Shown here one piece after another: positions 32,613-47,600 of a DNA stretch of 64,000 nucleotides; positions within the stretch are counted from its first letter, which is position 1, and each line of letters starts with the position of its first letter. This DNA is from Aurelia coerulea (taxonomy: Eukaryota > Cnidaria > Scyphozoa > Semaeostomeae > Ulmaridae), in contig CM076947.1 in the NCBI GenBank assembly GCA_039566865.1, positions 24,491,501 to 24,555,500 on the forward strand, given 5' to 3'. The notes beneath the pieces are model-generated. The model searched no databases and was not told the origin of the DNA. It was given only the letters and a program-made list of their open reading frames with translations. Both the position numbers and the translations under genes were made by a program.

Positions 32613-35600
32613 ATGAGTTGGGAGAGTTGGCTCAAAGACAAAATGGACAAGCGGAAGGTATTATGCCACATGATTAGATGTTTTAAGCATTTTTGAATTC
32701 TGAATAAACTGGTTTAACGTTGAGATCAGATGTTTGAGAATAAATAGAAAAAATCGTCCAGACAAAATTGGACAAAATGGCTGGAAAAATAATGTGAACC
32801 TTTTAATGAGTTTGATCCAACGCAGTTGAACAGTTAAGGCAGGGTTTCGATGAGCTTTCTTTAGCATTGTTAAGCCTAAGCCATTTTTCAATTATTATTA
32901 TAACTCCTGCTCTTTCCAGCTGATAATGACATGACAAGTCAGAAAGGTCTGACAGTGTGCTAGATCTTCTGGGTAGTTTTTGCCCTTTTTTAGCAGACAC
33001 TTAAAGGTAATGTGTCCATGTAAGTATAGCAGCGTATACACTCTTGTTAAAATGTGCTGACACGATGCTGATGAAGGGCCTGAGGAGCGCACTGTGATTG
33101 GTAGAATTTAACTTATCACATGCAAAACTAGAATTTAAATTTCACAACAAGGCTGCCTGCTGTGAGACTTCGGGTTCAGCTCTGGAATCGCAGCCGCAAG
33201 CAAGTCATAAATCTGCTTATATTAGACCTGGCTATCTTTTAGGATTTACGGTAAAGTGATCACATGAAATATCACGTGAAAATAGCAAAGTCGCTGTACT
33301 TACATGGACACATTACCTTTAACGTTTTTCCGAGTTTGAATTTTGTACCGATTTAGGTCGTGTTGACATTCTCCATCAGTAAGTGTGAATTAGGTGAATC
33401 ACATTTGAATTTTGCATTATCCAATCAGATGATAGGATTTCTATCAGTATTGTTTAGAAACCCAATCAGCAATTAGTTCTAACAATACAATTCAACCTTA
33501 ATTTTCCTTCCCCCAAAAAGTGCATTTGCCCTAATCTTTGTTTTTGCATTCAAATCTCTTTCAGATTACTGTAACCAGTCAGGCAATGATTAAGACTGTA
33601 TAAATCATCAAAATCAAATCTACATGCAAATCTGCCGAAAAGGTTGCAAAATCTAAAAATCGTTAGACTTGTTCCAAGTCTATTTCTTTTTTCGTCAGTG
33701 AGCTTTCATTGGTAATTTATGGGGAGGAAATGTGAAGGAGAATGCGATGGGGGTAACGTCCGGCCTCTGTTTCAATCATTCACATTTCCTCTCTATAAAT
33801 TACTAACGAAGAATCACTGAGGAAAGCCAATTTCCTCTCCCTCCTTCCTGCCCCTGTCTGGCCTCGTTTTCTATCATTCACATGCTCCTTCGCATTTCCT
33901 CTCTATAAATTACTAACGAAGAATCACTGACGAAAAAAGAAATAGACTTTGCAGCAAGTCTAAAAAACGTAAAAAAGTCAAATTAAAAAATGCAATCTTC
34001 GGTTGCTGTATGTATCTACTGCAGTTTTCAATTTGTAAATGAGTTCATATTCTTATTTGCAGTACCGCCACAGATCAGCAGCTATCAATGATATTGTTGT
34101 AGGCTTGCGGCCATTCCCTGATCTCAAACCAGAGGTTGATAAATTTGGTAAGCACATTTATATATCATACATTCTGTGGTTTGTGTACCGCGTGCGTCAA
34201 GGAAAGGTGAGTTATTTTAAAACTTGTAGTACCTACGGCAAAGTGCTCAACTGATTTGAATTAATCAAATTTTGCTTGATAGCAGAAAGACCAAAGTATT
34301 TTTGTGATTTTTCTCAGGTTTTAATGAGCAGGGAAAACAGAAAAATTAAACCTTAAGAAAATCCATTTTTCATTTTCCATCCATTTTCTTAGGCATTTTC
34401 CAAATAGCCTCATCTTTTCCTCCTTCGTAGCTTCCTCATAGCTACCCTCTTCCCTGCAGCGTCCAACTCCATGAGACGTTCTATAGTTCTCTATCTTTCG
34501 ATTTTTTTTATCGCTTCCGCTTGACTGCCCTGTGCGTTCTATTTCTCATCACTACTGATGAAGGGTTATGCCCGATGCGTGTAAATTTTAGGAATTTACA
34601 AATTTTCCCAGTTTTTCATACCTCTGAAGAATTCTCATAAGAATGTGAAGAAATCATGAAAATTATTAAGAATGCTTGAGAGTTCTCACCATGTTAAAGT
34701 TCAGAAGACCTGTACTGTATGGACATCTCTATGAAATATACATTATTTATCTTTCACTTTTTCAGCAATTTCCCAGCAAAGAGCTGAAGACTATATCTGC
34801 TGCAAGGGAACTATTCCAGTGCGGTACAAAGGTAATATTTCTTGACCATTTGATTGATAGTCCTTGTAAAGGTACCCAGAAAGGTAGCCCAACATCTACC
34901 AGATGAGTCTTACAAAATTTAAAAGGTTGGGCAGGTTGTCAAGTTAAAAATACGTGGCCAATATTTAAAACTTAACTGATAATCTATCTGTCAAAGGCTA
35001 ACTTAGATCTGAAAATTTTGCACGGTAAAATAATTTGTCTTCTAAACCCATAAATATGGCAATGCTGGTAAAGGGTTTGGATTGGAATGAGATGAAAGAT
35101 CATGTTCAGTTCTGGTCTGTAATTTACTTGCCATTGAAATTTAAATCCAATATGAATGTTGGTTTCAGAAATAGACTTTAAATTTCGATAGCAAGTACTG
35201 TAAATCATGGACCAGAATCGTATGGACAAGGAATTCTCATTCCCATACAAACCCCTCACCAACATTTCCTTATTTCTGGGTCTAAAAGACAATTTATTTC
35301 ACCAAGCAACATTTTTAAATCTTAGCTAGACTTTGACTGATAGATTGAAATTTTAGTTTTAAACATCGGCCATGTAATTTTTATTCCACAGCCTGCCAAA
35401 CATTTTAACTTTTTCACTCATCCTTTGTTCTCATTTGAATAAAAGAAAACATTGCAGTGGTTGTTAAGTAATACAGTACCTTTGTTAGTGTCTTGTAAAT
35501 CGTGTTATTATTTGTCTGCCCTTAGCTGCTGTAGCCTCCGGTTTTGACTAGGATCTTGTTGGGGAGATGAAGTGCGGACCCCATTATTTTGATTGTGTTT

Positions 35601-38600
35601 CAGCTTTGTTGTGAGCGAATTGATGTTTGGGCTCACGTTGTTATGCGCATCACTGCTTTTGTTTCTTCCCTTGTTCTCAACTGTCAAGCTAATTTGCATA
35701 TTACGTAGGTGAATTACATCGCTACTGTTCATGCGATCTGGAGCCCTTTTTGGGGGGATTCCTTGAGGCTCACAACTTAGCCTGTTCGTATCCCCAACAA
35801 GACCTGTTTTAGGGATTTTTTATTTTTATAAACCAATTCCATTCAATGGCAGCCCCACAGGTGGGGTTGGAATCCCCCAGATTCCAAAAGTCAGCAAAAA
35901 TTGTCAAAGAAAAATAACATAACATTGGTTGGGTATACCTTCTGGCTGAAGAATTATGTCAGAATCCCCCCACGTCTTTCAAATTCTTTAGAGCTGGCAC
36001 CGCCACTAATTCCTTTATGGTACAAACTTTTAATTGACACTACACTAAAAGAAACTACTCTACAATCACCATGATAGAGGACTGCATTAAAGATGACGCA
36101 ACTGGATGCGAGGATGAAATATGGCTTATGAAACAGCAACTCTTTTCTTTTAGGTTCTGTGTACAATATTCCAATAAAAATTTGGATCTTAGATAACCAT
36201 CCATTTGTTCCTCCGTTGGTATTTGTGACACCTACAAGCGCAATGGTAATCAAGCCTGGCCGACATGTGGACACCGCAGGCAGAGTTTATTTGCCATACC
36301 TGTCTGACTGGAAGAATGTAAGTACTTCACCATACTGTATATCAATACTGAGTTACCTGAAAGACTAAAACAAGAAAAGCTTTTAAACATGAAACAAAGT
36401 TATCAGCTGAGGTCAGTGATCAGGCTGAGATCAGTGAGATCAGTGACTTAAAGCTGTTTGGCAGCTAAATTACCAGGCTATATATTGCCTTATTTTTTGT
36501 TGTAAACTTTTACATTGAATGTAGAAAAAAATTGCCAAGCTATATTGCCAATATTTTTTGCTACTGGGGGTGTCGCAAGAATACTCTTTGTTTAAAAGAT
36601 CACCAAAATTCTGTTATCAAACATGTCAATGAATTTTCTTTTATCTTTTCTCAATGATCCAAATACATTGTAGGGTTATCAACAAGATTATTGATGCAAA
36701 CAAGGAAAAAAATTGCCCTAAAACTGACCCTTGTGGCACCTCAGCAGTGATAGAATGTTTGTTTTCGTTGCTCAAAGGAGATAAAATCACAGTTTAAAAA
36801 CATTATTCTGAGCTACGTTCTTTAAGCACATTGTAGCCTTGCCTAAGAGCCATTAATTGGGATTTTTCATATCAACGTTCAAGTCTGCAAGGATAGTTTG
36901 CATTTCTTTCTAATATTTGGGACAATGACCATCTGTGGCTTTGAAGTAGCCTCTGATTTTGAATTTCTGTGACCATTACACTGTAATTGCTCGTTGGGTA
37001 CACTAAAAAAGAGACTCGATCTTGGTGACTCAACCTTCTCAAATCAAGGTACTAAATTGTGGGACGATCTTTCTATTGAAGTCAAGTCATCCAAAACTTA
37101 CCAAAACTTACCAGATATAACATAGGGCTCCAATCTTTAAAAGGGTTGGTGTAAAATTCTATTACAGTTTAATTTAAATATACGGCTTGGAAGAAACTTT
37201 GTGTTTTTTGCTGTAAATCTGCCGTGGAATTTTATTGATATCTCAGTTAGTTTCAAAATGGCGGCAATTATTAAATTTGAGGCTATGACGTCATCAAATT
37301 TCTAAATCCTAAACCAGAAAAGCTACAGATTTCTGCTTGCTGCCATATTGTAGACCTCATTAATTATGGTTTTCTTGAAGGTTATATCATTTTTACTCCC
37401 ATGGTTTAGGATTTACGATGATTTTAATTTTTCCGAAATTTTCAAAGAATTTCTTCAAAAATAGTTAAATTGCCGCCATTTTGAAGGAAATCGAGATATC
37501 AAAAAATGTCCACGGCACATTTACAGCAAAGTGCCATAAGTTCCTTTCAAGTCATTCAATTCAAAGGAAAATGTCACAGAATTTTACACCCAACTTTTTA
37601 AAGATTTGAAAGAGTTGAGCTCTATGCTTCCAGATATGAAGAAAAGTATTAGCAATGCTAACGGTGAATACTGATTATCTCTTTCATTCTATGGTTTTTA
37701 TTGCTTAATTTTTTTAATAGATAAGTTCGCAAACTAAAGTATATAGTTCTGTATGCTTTTCTTTATGCTTTTATTCATTGTACGCATTTGCACGACCCAC
37801 TGTAAATCATTCCTTTAACGGACGTGGCCACCGTTCCTGAAGAATATAATATCAGATGTTGAAGTAAACGGCTTCAAAAGTCAGACCACTGAAATTGCGA
37901 CTCATTTGTAACAGGCATTCAGACGGGCCATAAGTTTTCAGGACGCCATGTATTTTTTTGAGAAAATGAAATTCTACCCATGTATTTTTACGTCTGAATG
38001 ATACATCCTAGTTTTTTATATATTTATCATCCTCTTAATTCTCCTTTAGCCAACCTCTGATTTACATGGTCTGATTCAAGTCCTTTGCATGGTCTTCGGT
38101 GACGATCCACCCGTCTTTTCACGTGGTTCACAGCCCCCAGGTCGACCCCCACCACCAAATCTCGGTTCTCAACCCAATTACCCAGGAGCACAGCATCAGT
38201 ACACGCCTTACCCAACATCGCAGCCAAGCGGTATGCCAATGCCGAACCCTCAACCAGGGGGTTATCCCTCAAATCAAGCACCATACCCATCAGGAGGTGG
38301 CCGCATGCCGTATCCTACTTCAACTTCAGGGGTGGCCCCGTACCCAACATCCACTTCATTACCAACTTCAAGTTATCAGTCGCACTCCTCACAGCCGCCC
38401 CCTGCCCACCAACCACCTGCTCATCAGCCGCCATACCCAGCTATGTCTTCAGGCTACAACCCGTCTTCAGGCTACGCTCCGTATCCCGTTTCTACTGCTG
38501 CTCCTGTGTCTAGAGCGCCAGAAACACAGACCTTCCAGGAAAGAAATGCACCAACACGACAAGGCAGTGTTATTGATCCGAAGGTGTTGAAAATGTCAAT

Positions 38601-41600
38601 GGTTTCATCTGTTGAAGAGAAACTGAGAAAGCGAGTTAATGAAGTTTTCGAGCAAGCCAAGGTGAACTTCCGACCTTTTTCGTGAATTATCTCGAATTTA
38701 CGTAGAACATCTCATGAACCATGGATCAATTTTTTGCTGATGATATTGCTATTTGAAACATTTCGTGCAGATATATGATTACCGTAAAAGCTCTATTTAG
38801 CTACCCTCTTTATTAAGCCCCCTCTCTAATAAGCCTCTTCCCTCTGAGCCACATTTTTAAATAAGCCCCCTCTTTACTTAGCTCCCCCCACTTATATCAA
38901 ATGCCAGCGGTTACCGAAGATTTTCTATTTATTCAGCTAAACAAGTTTGTATGTTCGGTTTGATAAGGTTTCAGATAAAACTGGGTCGAATCTATGTATG
39001 TGACTCGTAAAATTGTATGTTGAATCCACAAAATTAAAGGCAAAAGAAGTGATCAGCTATCATGTTCGTACGTCCTTGTCATTTGATTTTGTGAATAAGC
39101 CCCCCTCGCTAATAAGCCCCCCTCTCTTTTAGGACCCCCTCTAAAGTGTCCGAATTGAATAAGCCCCCCCCGGCTTAATAAAGCTTTTACGGTCATGTTA
39201 TGTTTATTCTATGCATAAATATGGTAAATTTCAAGCTAAAGACGTTATCAATAATTTACAAACAAGTAATTGTTTCTGATTTTTCAAGAATTGTACAAAA
39301 GAGCTTGTCAACAATATCTTGTCTGAAAATTTTAAATTAGAAACATTTGGATTTTGATATACGTGTTACATGACCTATAGCAGTATAAAGACTTGTTTAT
39401 CCGATTGAATTCATTTGAAAAAAATAGACCTTTTAGCTATTCTGAAAAGAATCAGAATCGAACAATTTGCTACATTTTGTAGAATCTTTGAATGTGCACA
39501 ATAGTGATAGAAGCTCTAACGCCACTCGATCGAACCTCGCTTATAAAAATGTATAAATATAACGCGATCCAGGCTCTTTTGTAGAATAGCTAAAAGGTCT
39601 ATGCTCTGGAAAAATGCTTTTTTGACTTACTTTTTGACAATTTTTTCAGCGAAAAATTATATCTGCTTGGGGGGAGCGAAAGCGCTAGACGCCTGTTATG
39701 AGCTACTTTTGCTGGCACTATTTTAGTCAATTTTATTTTGAAATCTCTTGCAGCGAGAGCTGGATGATCTTGGCAACACAAACAACGAATTAAAAGAACG
39801 CAGTCAGCAATTAGGGAAAATCATGGATAGACTACAACAAGAAGAGGTATGCCGCCAGCTCGAAAATTGTTTCAAAATTTGTTGTCTGTAACATACGATA
39901 ATGTACGATCCTTCTGTAGTGAAGTGAATACGAAGACATGTTTTGAAATACTGGTTCTAGGTGTCCATATATAGCCACAAAAACAACTGATATCGCGTTC
40001 TGAGCGATTTAAACGACACCCTTCGCAAAAATATTGATTTTCCGAAAACCTTTAATTCAAGAATCTCTCGAAAAATGTAAACCTAGCGATAAATGTATGT
40101 TCAATGTTTTGCATAGCAGGTGTAGAGCATCAAAAAGCTTGTCAGGTCAGATTCATTAGTTTCATTGATTGGTATTAAAATTGCTTGGCCACGTTGATGG
40201 CAAACCCAGCGTTAGTTGGGATTGAAGTTTGAAATCGATCTTGGGGTTCCTGATGAAAATGCCTATTGCTCGGAGGTGTTGTCGGATGATGCTGGATCGT
40301 TTAGCCGGATTTGGTCAGCTAACGTTGATAAGATCAATGTTAGATCGAAATGTAGTATCGCTTAGCGGGGGTGGCCAAACAATCGAACATTTACCCATAA
40401 ATTGTTGAGTTAAATGTTGGCTCAGTGGTTGGAAAAATATCTGCCTTCTTGCGAAGCAACGCCATCCTAAAATCCTTCCTCCCATTCTTTCATCAAAAAT
40501 TTTATATGAATTGCAACATTGTGTATTGTGTAGATGATAATCCACAAACTAGACTTAATCTTGGTAGCAGTGGCGTAACGGAGACACTCGGGGCCCGTAG
40601 GAGTTTGGTAAGATGGGGCCCTTATGCAGGGACCGCGAAGCAAAGTGAGATCTACGGAGGAAGGGGGTTCGTGGTAGTGGGAAAATTTTTTGAAACCATG
40701 CCCTTTAAAACCTCGAAAAATCCACGTTATGTGGAAAAGAAAGTTTTTACATCGGAAAAATCAACAATAAATTTAGCACATTTATATGAATTGCGTTTCA
40801 AAAAATTAAGTAGTATACATAACAAACTGTTGTTCTTCGGTATGGAATTATCTGATATAAGAAATTGGGCAATATTCAAAGGTTCGGACAGTACTGTTTG
40901 CTATATGATGAAGATTACTTTGAAGTTTGAACACACAAAAATTTTACCGAAAAATATCCTGCATGGCAGGTTCTTTGGCTTAAAACCAATTTTTAACGCT
41001 TCTGCGGATAATATTAGTGCAATAGATGCAGTAAATTTAGTGCAGACTAAGTGTTCTCCCTTTTTTCCTGAAAGCTATCCATGCGAATAAACAAAATAGT
41101 TTATAAACAGGATTTTAGTAAATATGTGTTAGCAACACTGGTTAGTATGGGTTTTGGGATGGCCTTAGGAAGACTTTTAGCACAGTATGGCTAAAAGCAC
41201 ACAACACTAAACATTGTTGGGGGCCCCTTTTGGTCGGGGGCCCTTAGTTCTTGAACTAAGGTGGCCTAAACTGCGTTACGCCACTGCTTGGTAGCTTCCT
41301 TGGGTCACACAACCATGAATGCAAAGAGCATAATTAAAATATTGCTTTCCTCTTTCTTTACTTCTTTCCTTCCTTTATCCCTTTCTCTCCTCGTTATATT
41401 TTCAATCTTTGATTTCTCTTTCATCCTTTCTTCATTCCATCCTTTGTTCTTTCTCTTCTTCCTTTTTCTCTGAAGGAATAAGAACTTCCGTCCACCCTTC
41501 ATCGTTTTCCCTATTTTCCTTCCTTCTATTCCGCTTTCTCTTATCCCTCCCCCCCCTATCTTCCTTCCACACAAACAAGCTTCCTGCTAAGCTGCTTCGC

Positions 41601-44600
41601 CGCTTCACGCACTTTTTCCACCTCTAATGATACATTTATTTAAAGTTGGCTGCAGGAATAGTTTATAAACTAATAAAGGCCAACTGGTGTTACCTATTTA
41701 CAGTGTTCTCTTTTACCTACATATCATACAATTGCAATTGGATCCTGTCCAATCTTTAATGCTGTTTTTAAATAGACTGTTGCTTTTTGCAGATTTTATT
41801 GTGTCAGCGAGTGTGTTCCAAAGTATGCTTCCTCTAAATGACAAAGAATCATTCCCGTATCTCAGAGTCCTCGTATTTGGAAGTTGGACGAGATCCTTTA
41901 CTCTAAGATTATAATTTATGGGTTTACGTTTGAAGAGGTCCCAACAAGAAGGAGGGATTGCCAGAGGTTAAGCATTTGTAGACCTCAAGCATTAGCAATT
42001 AGCGTTTGTATGTATCAAACGTAAACTCATAGTCATGTAGCAGCACTCTCAGGACACGTTTATGAAGTCTATTGATGTCATCGTTCGATGTCTGTGTTTG
42101 TTCGTTTATCCAGGGCTTGATAGACGTCTTCCTTTGCAGAACATGGCTACAAGTAACGTAGAGATATTAGAAAAGAAGAATAAAGAACTGGCGGTGTTGA
42201 TGGATAAATTGGAAAATGATACAGCTAATATGAACATTGATGAGGCTGTTGTTACCACCGCTCCACTTTACAACCAGTAAGTACAAGTGTTCAGTTCAGT
42301 TCATTGATTTTTAATTCCACTGCATACAAATACTCAAAACGTTGAACAACTTTCAACCAGTAACTACAAGAAGTCTAGCAGGCAGTGGCGGAGGAGACCT
42401 TCACATGTTCTTACGCAGTTGCTTACAACGTTTGCTTGCCTATCTTTCATGTGACAGTCGTTTCTTCTTTGCATGTCTCTGTTCTTGGTCAACTAAATAC
42501 AGTGCATCGAAGATGGCTAGGCATCATTGCATAATAACTGATATTCCATATATTTGTGTTTTTTACATTCTATGTATGACTTTCATATGCTCTAAGAGAC
42601 AGTACTCTACTCCTTAGTATGAAAAACATATAAGAAACAAGACTTATTTAAACTTGCAAATCAGGGTAAAATTACAAAAATCTACTATTCACACTAAATG
42701 GACTGTAGGTGCTTTTTGCTTAGACACGTGAACAATGCAACTGGAAAGCTGAAAAATTCCAAAGTTTCAATCCATAGTTTTTAAATAAGAAACAAACTTT
42801 TTTCAGACCTGAACAAGTTTCTTATAAAATGGGGTATTATTTTGAAAACCAGGGCCTGTATTTCTTAAATTTGTGTTTCTTATATGCGGGACACTACTGT
42901 ATGGTGTTGGAATAAGGAGATTGGAAAGTGTACAAGTGATTTTAGGGATTTTTGGGAAGGCACATCTAACATGCAATAGAAACCCGCAGAAAAGAACCTT
43001 CATTTATTAAAATGTAGATAGCTTAAAGTTATATATGTTGTATCCAATAAGTAAGACCCAGGTCAGCCTGATATCTTAATTAGGTTTTTGATAAAGAGTT
43101 TCATTTATTCATTCATTTATTTCATTTATTCATTTGTTCATTCATTCATTCATTCATTCATTCATTCATTCATCGAGAAATAAATGCAGCCTGTTTGCCA
43201 ATCAACCTTTTTCATGGACTCCAAAAATATTGGATACAGAACAATGATAGGCAGTTGTAAACTGGGTAAACTTGGGGGGAAATGGGTTGTGGGGCCAAAA
43301 ATTTAAATAAAAAGAACCTGCACCGTGATTACTGGATGTACCGCAATGGATAAGAAGCTAAACAGGCTAAGTTCAAAATCTTAGGTTTTTAAATGCGGGT
43401 TTTTACTACCGGATGAATAAGAAAAAAGTTCCCACGTTTGAAAATTCATAGCATCAAGAGTACTGGATGGATTGGAATGAATCAATATTTGCTTGACAGC
43501 CAAAAAGATTGAAGTATTTTTGTGATTTTGCTCGCCTTGTAACAAGCACTGGAAAAATTGGAAAATTCAAATTTAGAAAACCTTGGTGGTTGCAAAATGA
43601 CTGAAAAAGGCCTAAAATACTTGATCAAATCATAAAGGACTCCTCGCTCAGAACAACAGAGAAAATGCAATATTTTCATGGGTGAGAGATATTGTTTGCA
43701 AATTTATTGCCATGGGATTGAAAATCTTTAGTATCTGTTTGAGAATCTATGTCTTATTACTTTCGAAAGAGGTGAAACGCCTGTGTGTCTTATCCTGTGT
43801 AAGGAGAGTCCTAACGATTTTATCAGGTGTTTTAGGCCCTTTTTCAGTCATTTTGAAAACATGAAACTTTTGTAAAGTTGAATTTTCCTATACTTGCAGT
43901 GCTCCTAAGGAGGCGAGAGAGATCACAATAAATACTTTGATATTTTGGCTTTTAACTAGAATTTGAATCATTCAAATCCATCACGTACTTGTGGTGCTAC
44001 GAATTTTCGAAAATGGGAACTTTTTTCTGGCTCACCCGGTATAGTGCCTTTCATGTCTTGTTCGAAGTATCAAGGTTCCCTGCGCTGTACTCAAATTTGT
44101 TTGTTTCTATTGATGATATTTTTTATTTTTTTTAGAATTCTCAACACATTTGCCGAAGAGAATGCCGTTGAAGATGCCATTTATTACCTTGGTGAGGCAT
44201 TAAGAAGAGAAGTTATCGATTTAGAAGTTTTTCTCAAGGTAATAATTTTGATATAAATTTTCGTAGTCCTTTATATTCCTTTAAAATGGCTTCTCTTTGT
44301 CCCATGAAGATGTTGGTGGCCGTTAGCCATTTGGTCACCAGCATTTTTGGGACAATTGCGTTATATTATGGGAAGAGTTTGTATAAACTGCTGATATTGT
44401 ACCGGGTATCCCGAAAAAATGTATACAGATTTGGTTGACTCCAACGATGTGAATTTAGCTTCAATCAATGCCTAATCACTCTGAAAATTTTCGTCAGGCA
44501 TCGCTAAAGTGCGCGAGCGCGCGAGCGCCGCTCGCAGGCACATTTTGAGATTCAGCGAATATCTGCAGGCACATTTTAAAAAATGATCTTTTCTAAAGTT

Positions 44601-47600
44601 TTAACAATCAATTAGTAGGAATCGGGTAACAACTGTCATGATCTTAGTTCTATTAAATTTGGTTTGGTTAGTGCAATAAAACGATTTGAAAGGTTAAGAA
44701 TAATGAAAGCATAATTAATTATGAAATTGAGCTAATCTTTCAACATCTCACATTCAATGAATTTTTCTGTAGTTAGATAAGCTCTCAGTTAGATCCGTCA
44801 CCAGTAACAATAATTTCCTGGATAAACAAATATCGGAAGCTATCGCTTATTACATCGGTAGTCTCCATAGGAACTGAAAGCAAACTGAAAAGCAACGTCA
44901 TTCAATGAAAGTACAGTTGTAGTTTTTCTCACAAGTGTAATGTTATTTCATGATGTCTTCAAGTTCTTATCGATCAAGTTTTAGTAAAACGAATAAGATC
45001 AAATGTAGGATATGCCGAGAAGAGGTTTTACTTCAAAATTATGGCGTTCATCTGCAACGTAGGCATCCAAATGAGGACTCAAAGGACCTTCGCGCTGCCT
45101 CGCAAGTTTCTATCGCCTCACTTTTCAAGACTGGTACAAAGAGAAACAGAGAAGGCGATGAGAATTTACAAGAGGATGGAAGTCCGCCAGTCAAAAGAGT
45201 TGCCTTAGATGCGCCACAAGGTTTCGAGGTTGATACTTCATTGGATACTTTTAAGGTTCCATTGGGATTTGAAGAATCAGAAAGCAAATTTCAAGAAAAT
45301 GAATCTATGGCGGAAGAAACTGGGTATACTACAGAGAGTAACCGTTTGCTTAAAGAAATGAATGGAAAATTAGATGACTTGACGAAAAAAGTATCAGAAA
45401 TTCAGGTTTCCTCTGAAAACACAAGAAGAGAGAATGATATTCCTAAGGAGGATAAGCTGCAAGAAGAAACTTTACCAGAGAATTATATTATGTATACATG
45501 TCGTTCATTGGAAGACATCATTAAGAACTTTGCAGAGTTTCGTTATGAAGAAGAAAGGCAAGCCTTAGTTTGTTCTGTTTGTTCACCATCAACCAAAAAT
45601 TTGCCCGAAACAACAGTTGAAAGTAACAAAGTAGCTTTATTCAAATTTGACAGAGCTGCTAGCGATACTGCATTTTGTAATGATTCAGGTCCCACCCCCA
45701 GTATTCTGACGAAAAAATTTCGAAATTTGAAAAGCCACTTGATTGCTCATTTGAGGTCCCAAGGTCATAATCAAGCATTAGATAGGATCACATCTGAGGA
45801 AAGAGAGCTTGACAGAAACGATTCCAGGGAACATGCCGTGGGGAAAAGAATTGGGAGACTCTGTTATTACATGTTCAAACTTGGAAGGCCAGACACTGAT
45901 TTTGAGCCCCTTATCTACCTTCATTCTGAAAATAATTCAGATGTTGGTGATATCAATCATTCAAACCATTTCCCATCGAAATTTTTACCCTACGTTTCCA
46001 AAGAAGTAGCAAGAAGAACAAAAGAGTTTCTTATGACCCCACTTGAACAAACCGCTTTTCGTCCTGCAGGAAAAGTTGGGGCTGACAAAGCCACATGGAA
46101 ACACAGAACTAGGCAGTTCGTCACATTTACAACTGTTATACCCGACTCGCCTAAACTACTACACTCATTTTTCCTTGGCCACCCAGTTGTAAAGAAGCAT
46201 GATGGTGATGGAGTTACCCATAGTATTACTGAGTGCCTTAAGATATATGATATTAATAGATCTCAGTACTTAGGTGGGTCATTTGACGGTGCATATTTCA
46301 ATTTGAGTGTCCCAGAAAAGTTGGATCAACACTTTGGATATGAAGGGTCAAGTAAGAAGCATCACGACTGGGATCCATTGCATAAAGCCGGGCTACAAGA
46401 CACGCATATAAGAAAAGACGTCGGATTTCAATGGTTAGTCACTGTAACAAACATTGTTGGGGATGTTTTCAAAGCTGTTAATTATGGAAAAGAGTTTGAG
46501 CATCTTTTTGACGTTGCAAAAGAAATGAAAGCGAAAGAAAGTGACATTTCTATAAACTTCAAAACACCAAAGTTCTTTTCCGAGACCAGGTTTGCAAACC
46601 ATGCCCGGCGTGTATACTTAAGTTTTAGGGAAGACTTTCCCGCACTTATACGAACACTAGAAGAAACCAGAATTGAGAAAATAGAAGGTAACAGCGAGGA
46701 CAGAAAAAAATCCCGTCAAGCTAGCGATCTGTCCAATAAAATTATGAATAAGAGATTCGCTATTCTTCTCTCTGGTCTTTGCGATGTGTATGAAGTGTTT
46801 GGTCATGGAGTCAACATCCTTCAAAAAGTGGATGTGCTGCCACATGACAAATATGACCAGTTTCAAATTAAAGTTATTGAACGATATGAAGCAATGGTTG
46901 CGTCAAAGAGTCATACAACATGTCTTGAACAAAAGAAATGTCAATGGCCCATACTTCACACTGATTTACAGGAAATTGCGTCCAAAAGCATGTACCGTGG
47001 TATTGCAATGGCTCAGTCTAATGTTCATGATACCGACACACGTCAAGGTAGAGAAAGAGCTGTTAGGAACCCTACCGATGAAAATGTAGACTCGGTGATC
47101 TTGAAAGCAATGCAGTCTTTAATGAAGTTTGTGAAGAGACTGCGAGATGATTTAGCGAACAATGTATATAGTAAAGAAGACAAGGAAACTTTAACGATTA
47201 TCAGACCTTTGATCGATTTACGATCCCTCGCTCTCAAGACTAAGGAGAACAGTGCCGCCCATATCGCAGCTCTTGAAGGACATTTATTTATTGAAAATTG
47301 TAAAACGATTGCGTCGAACATAGTGGATGTGCCAGACAATGAACTGCGTTTACAATTTCGAGAGTTTTTGAGACGTCTGGAGAAGTATGTTTTGCCACTT
47401 AATGAAAAGGAATTGTGTAGCAAAGAAATAATCAAATCTTTCCTAAACAGCAAAAACAAAATGTTTAAAGAAATTGAAATGATCATCCATTCCATTTGTG
47501 TTGCTGCAACAAGTATGTCTGTTGAATCAGTCATTGAATCGATGGTTTCCATGTATGAAGTTCGAAATAACAAACACAGGCCAATCTCAGAGGAGAGAGC

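Noticed and set aside
40425..41090. 221-codon plus-strand frame
   Set aside because: It starts outside and runs into the non-autonomous hAT element at 40568-41286, resembles no transposase, and lies in a TSG101 intron.
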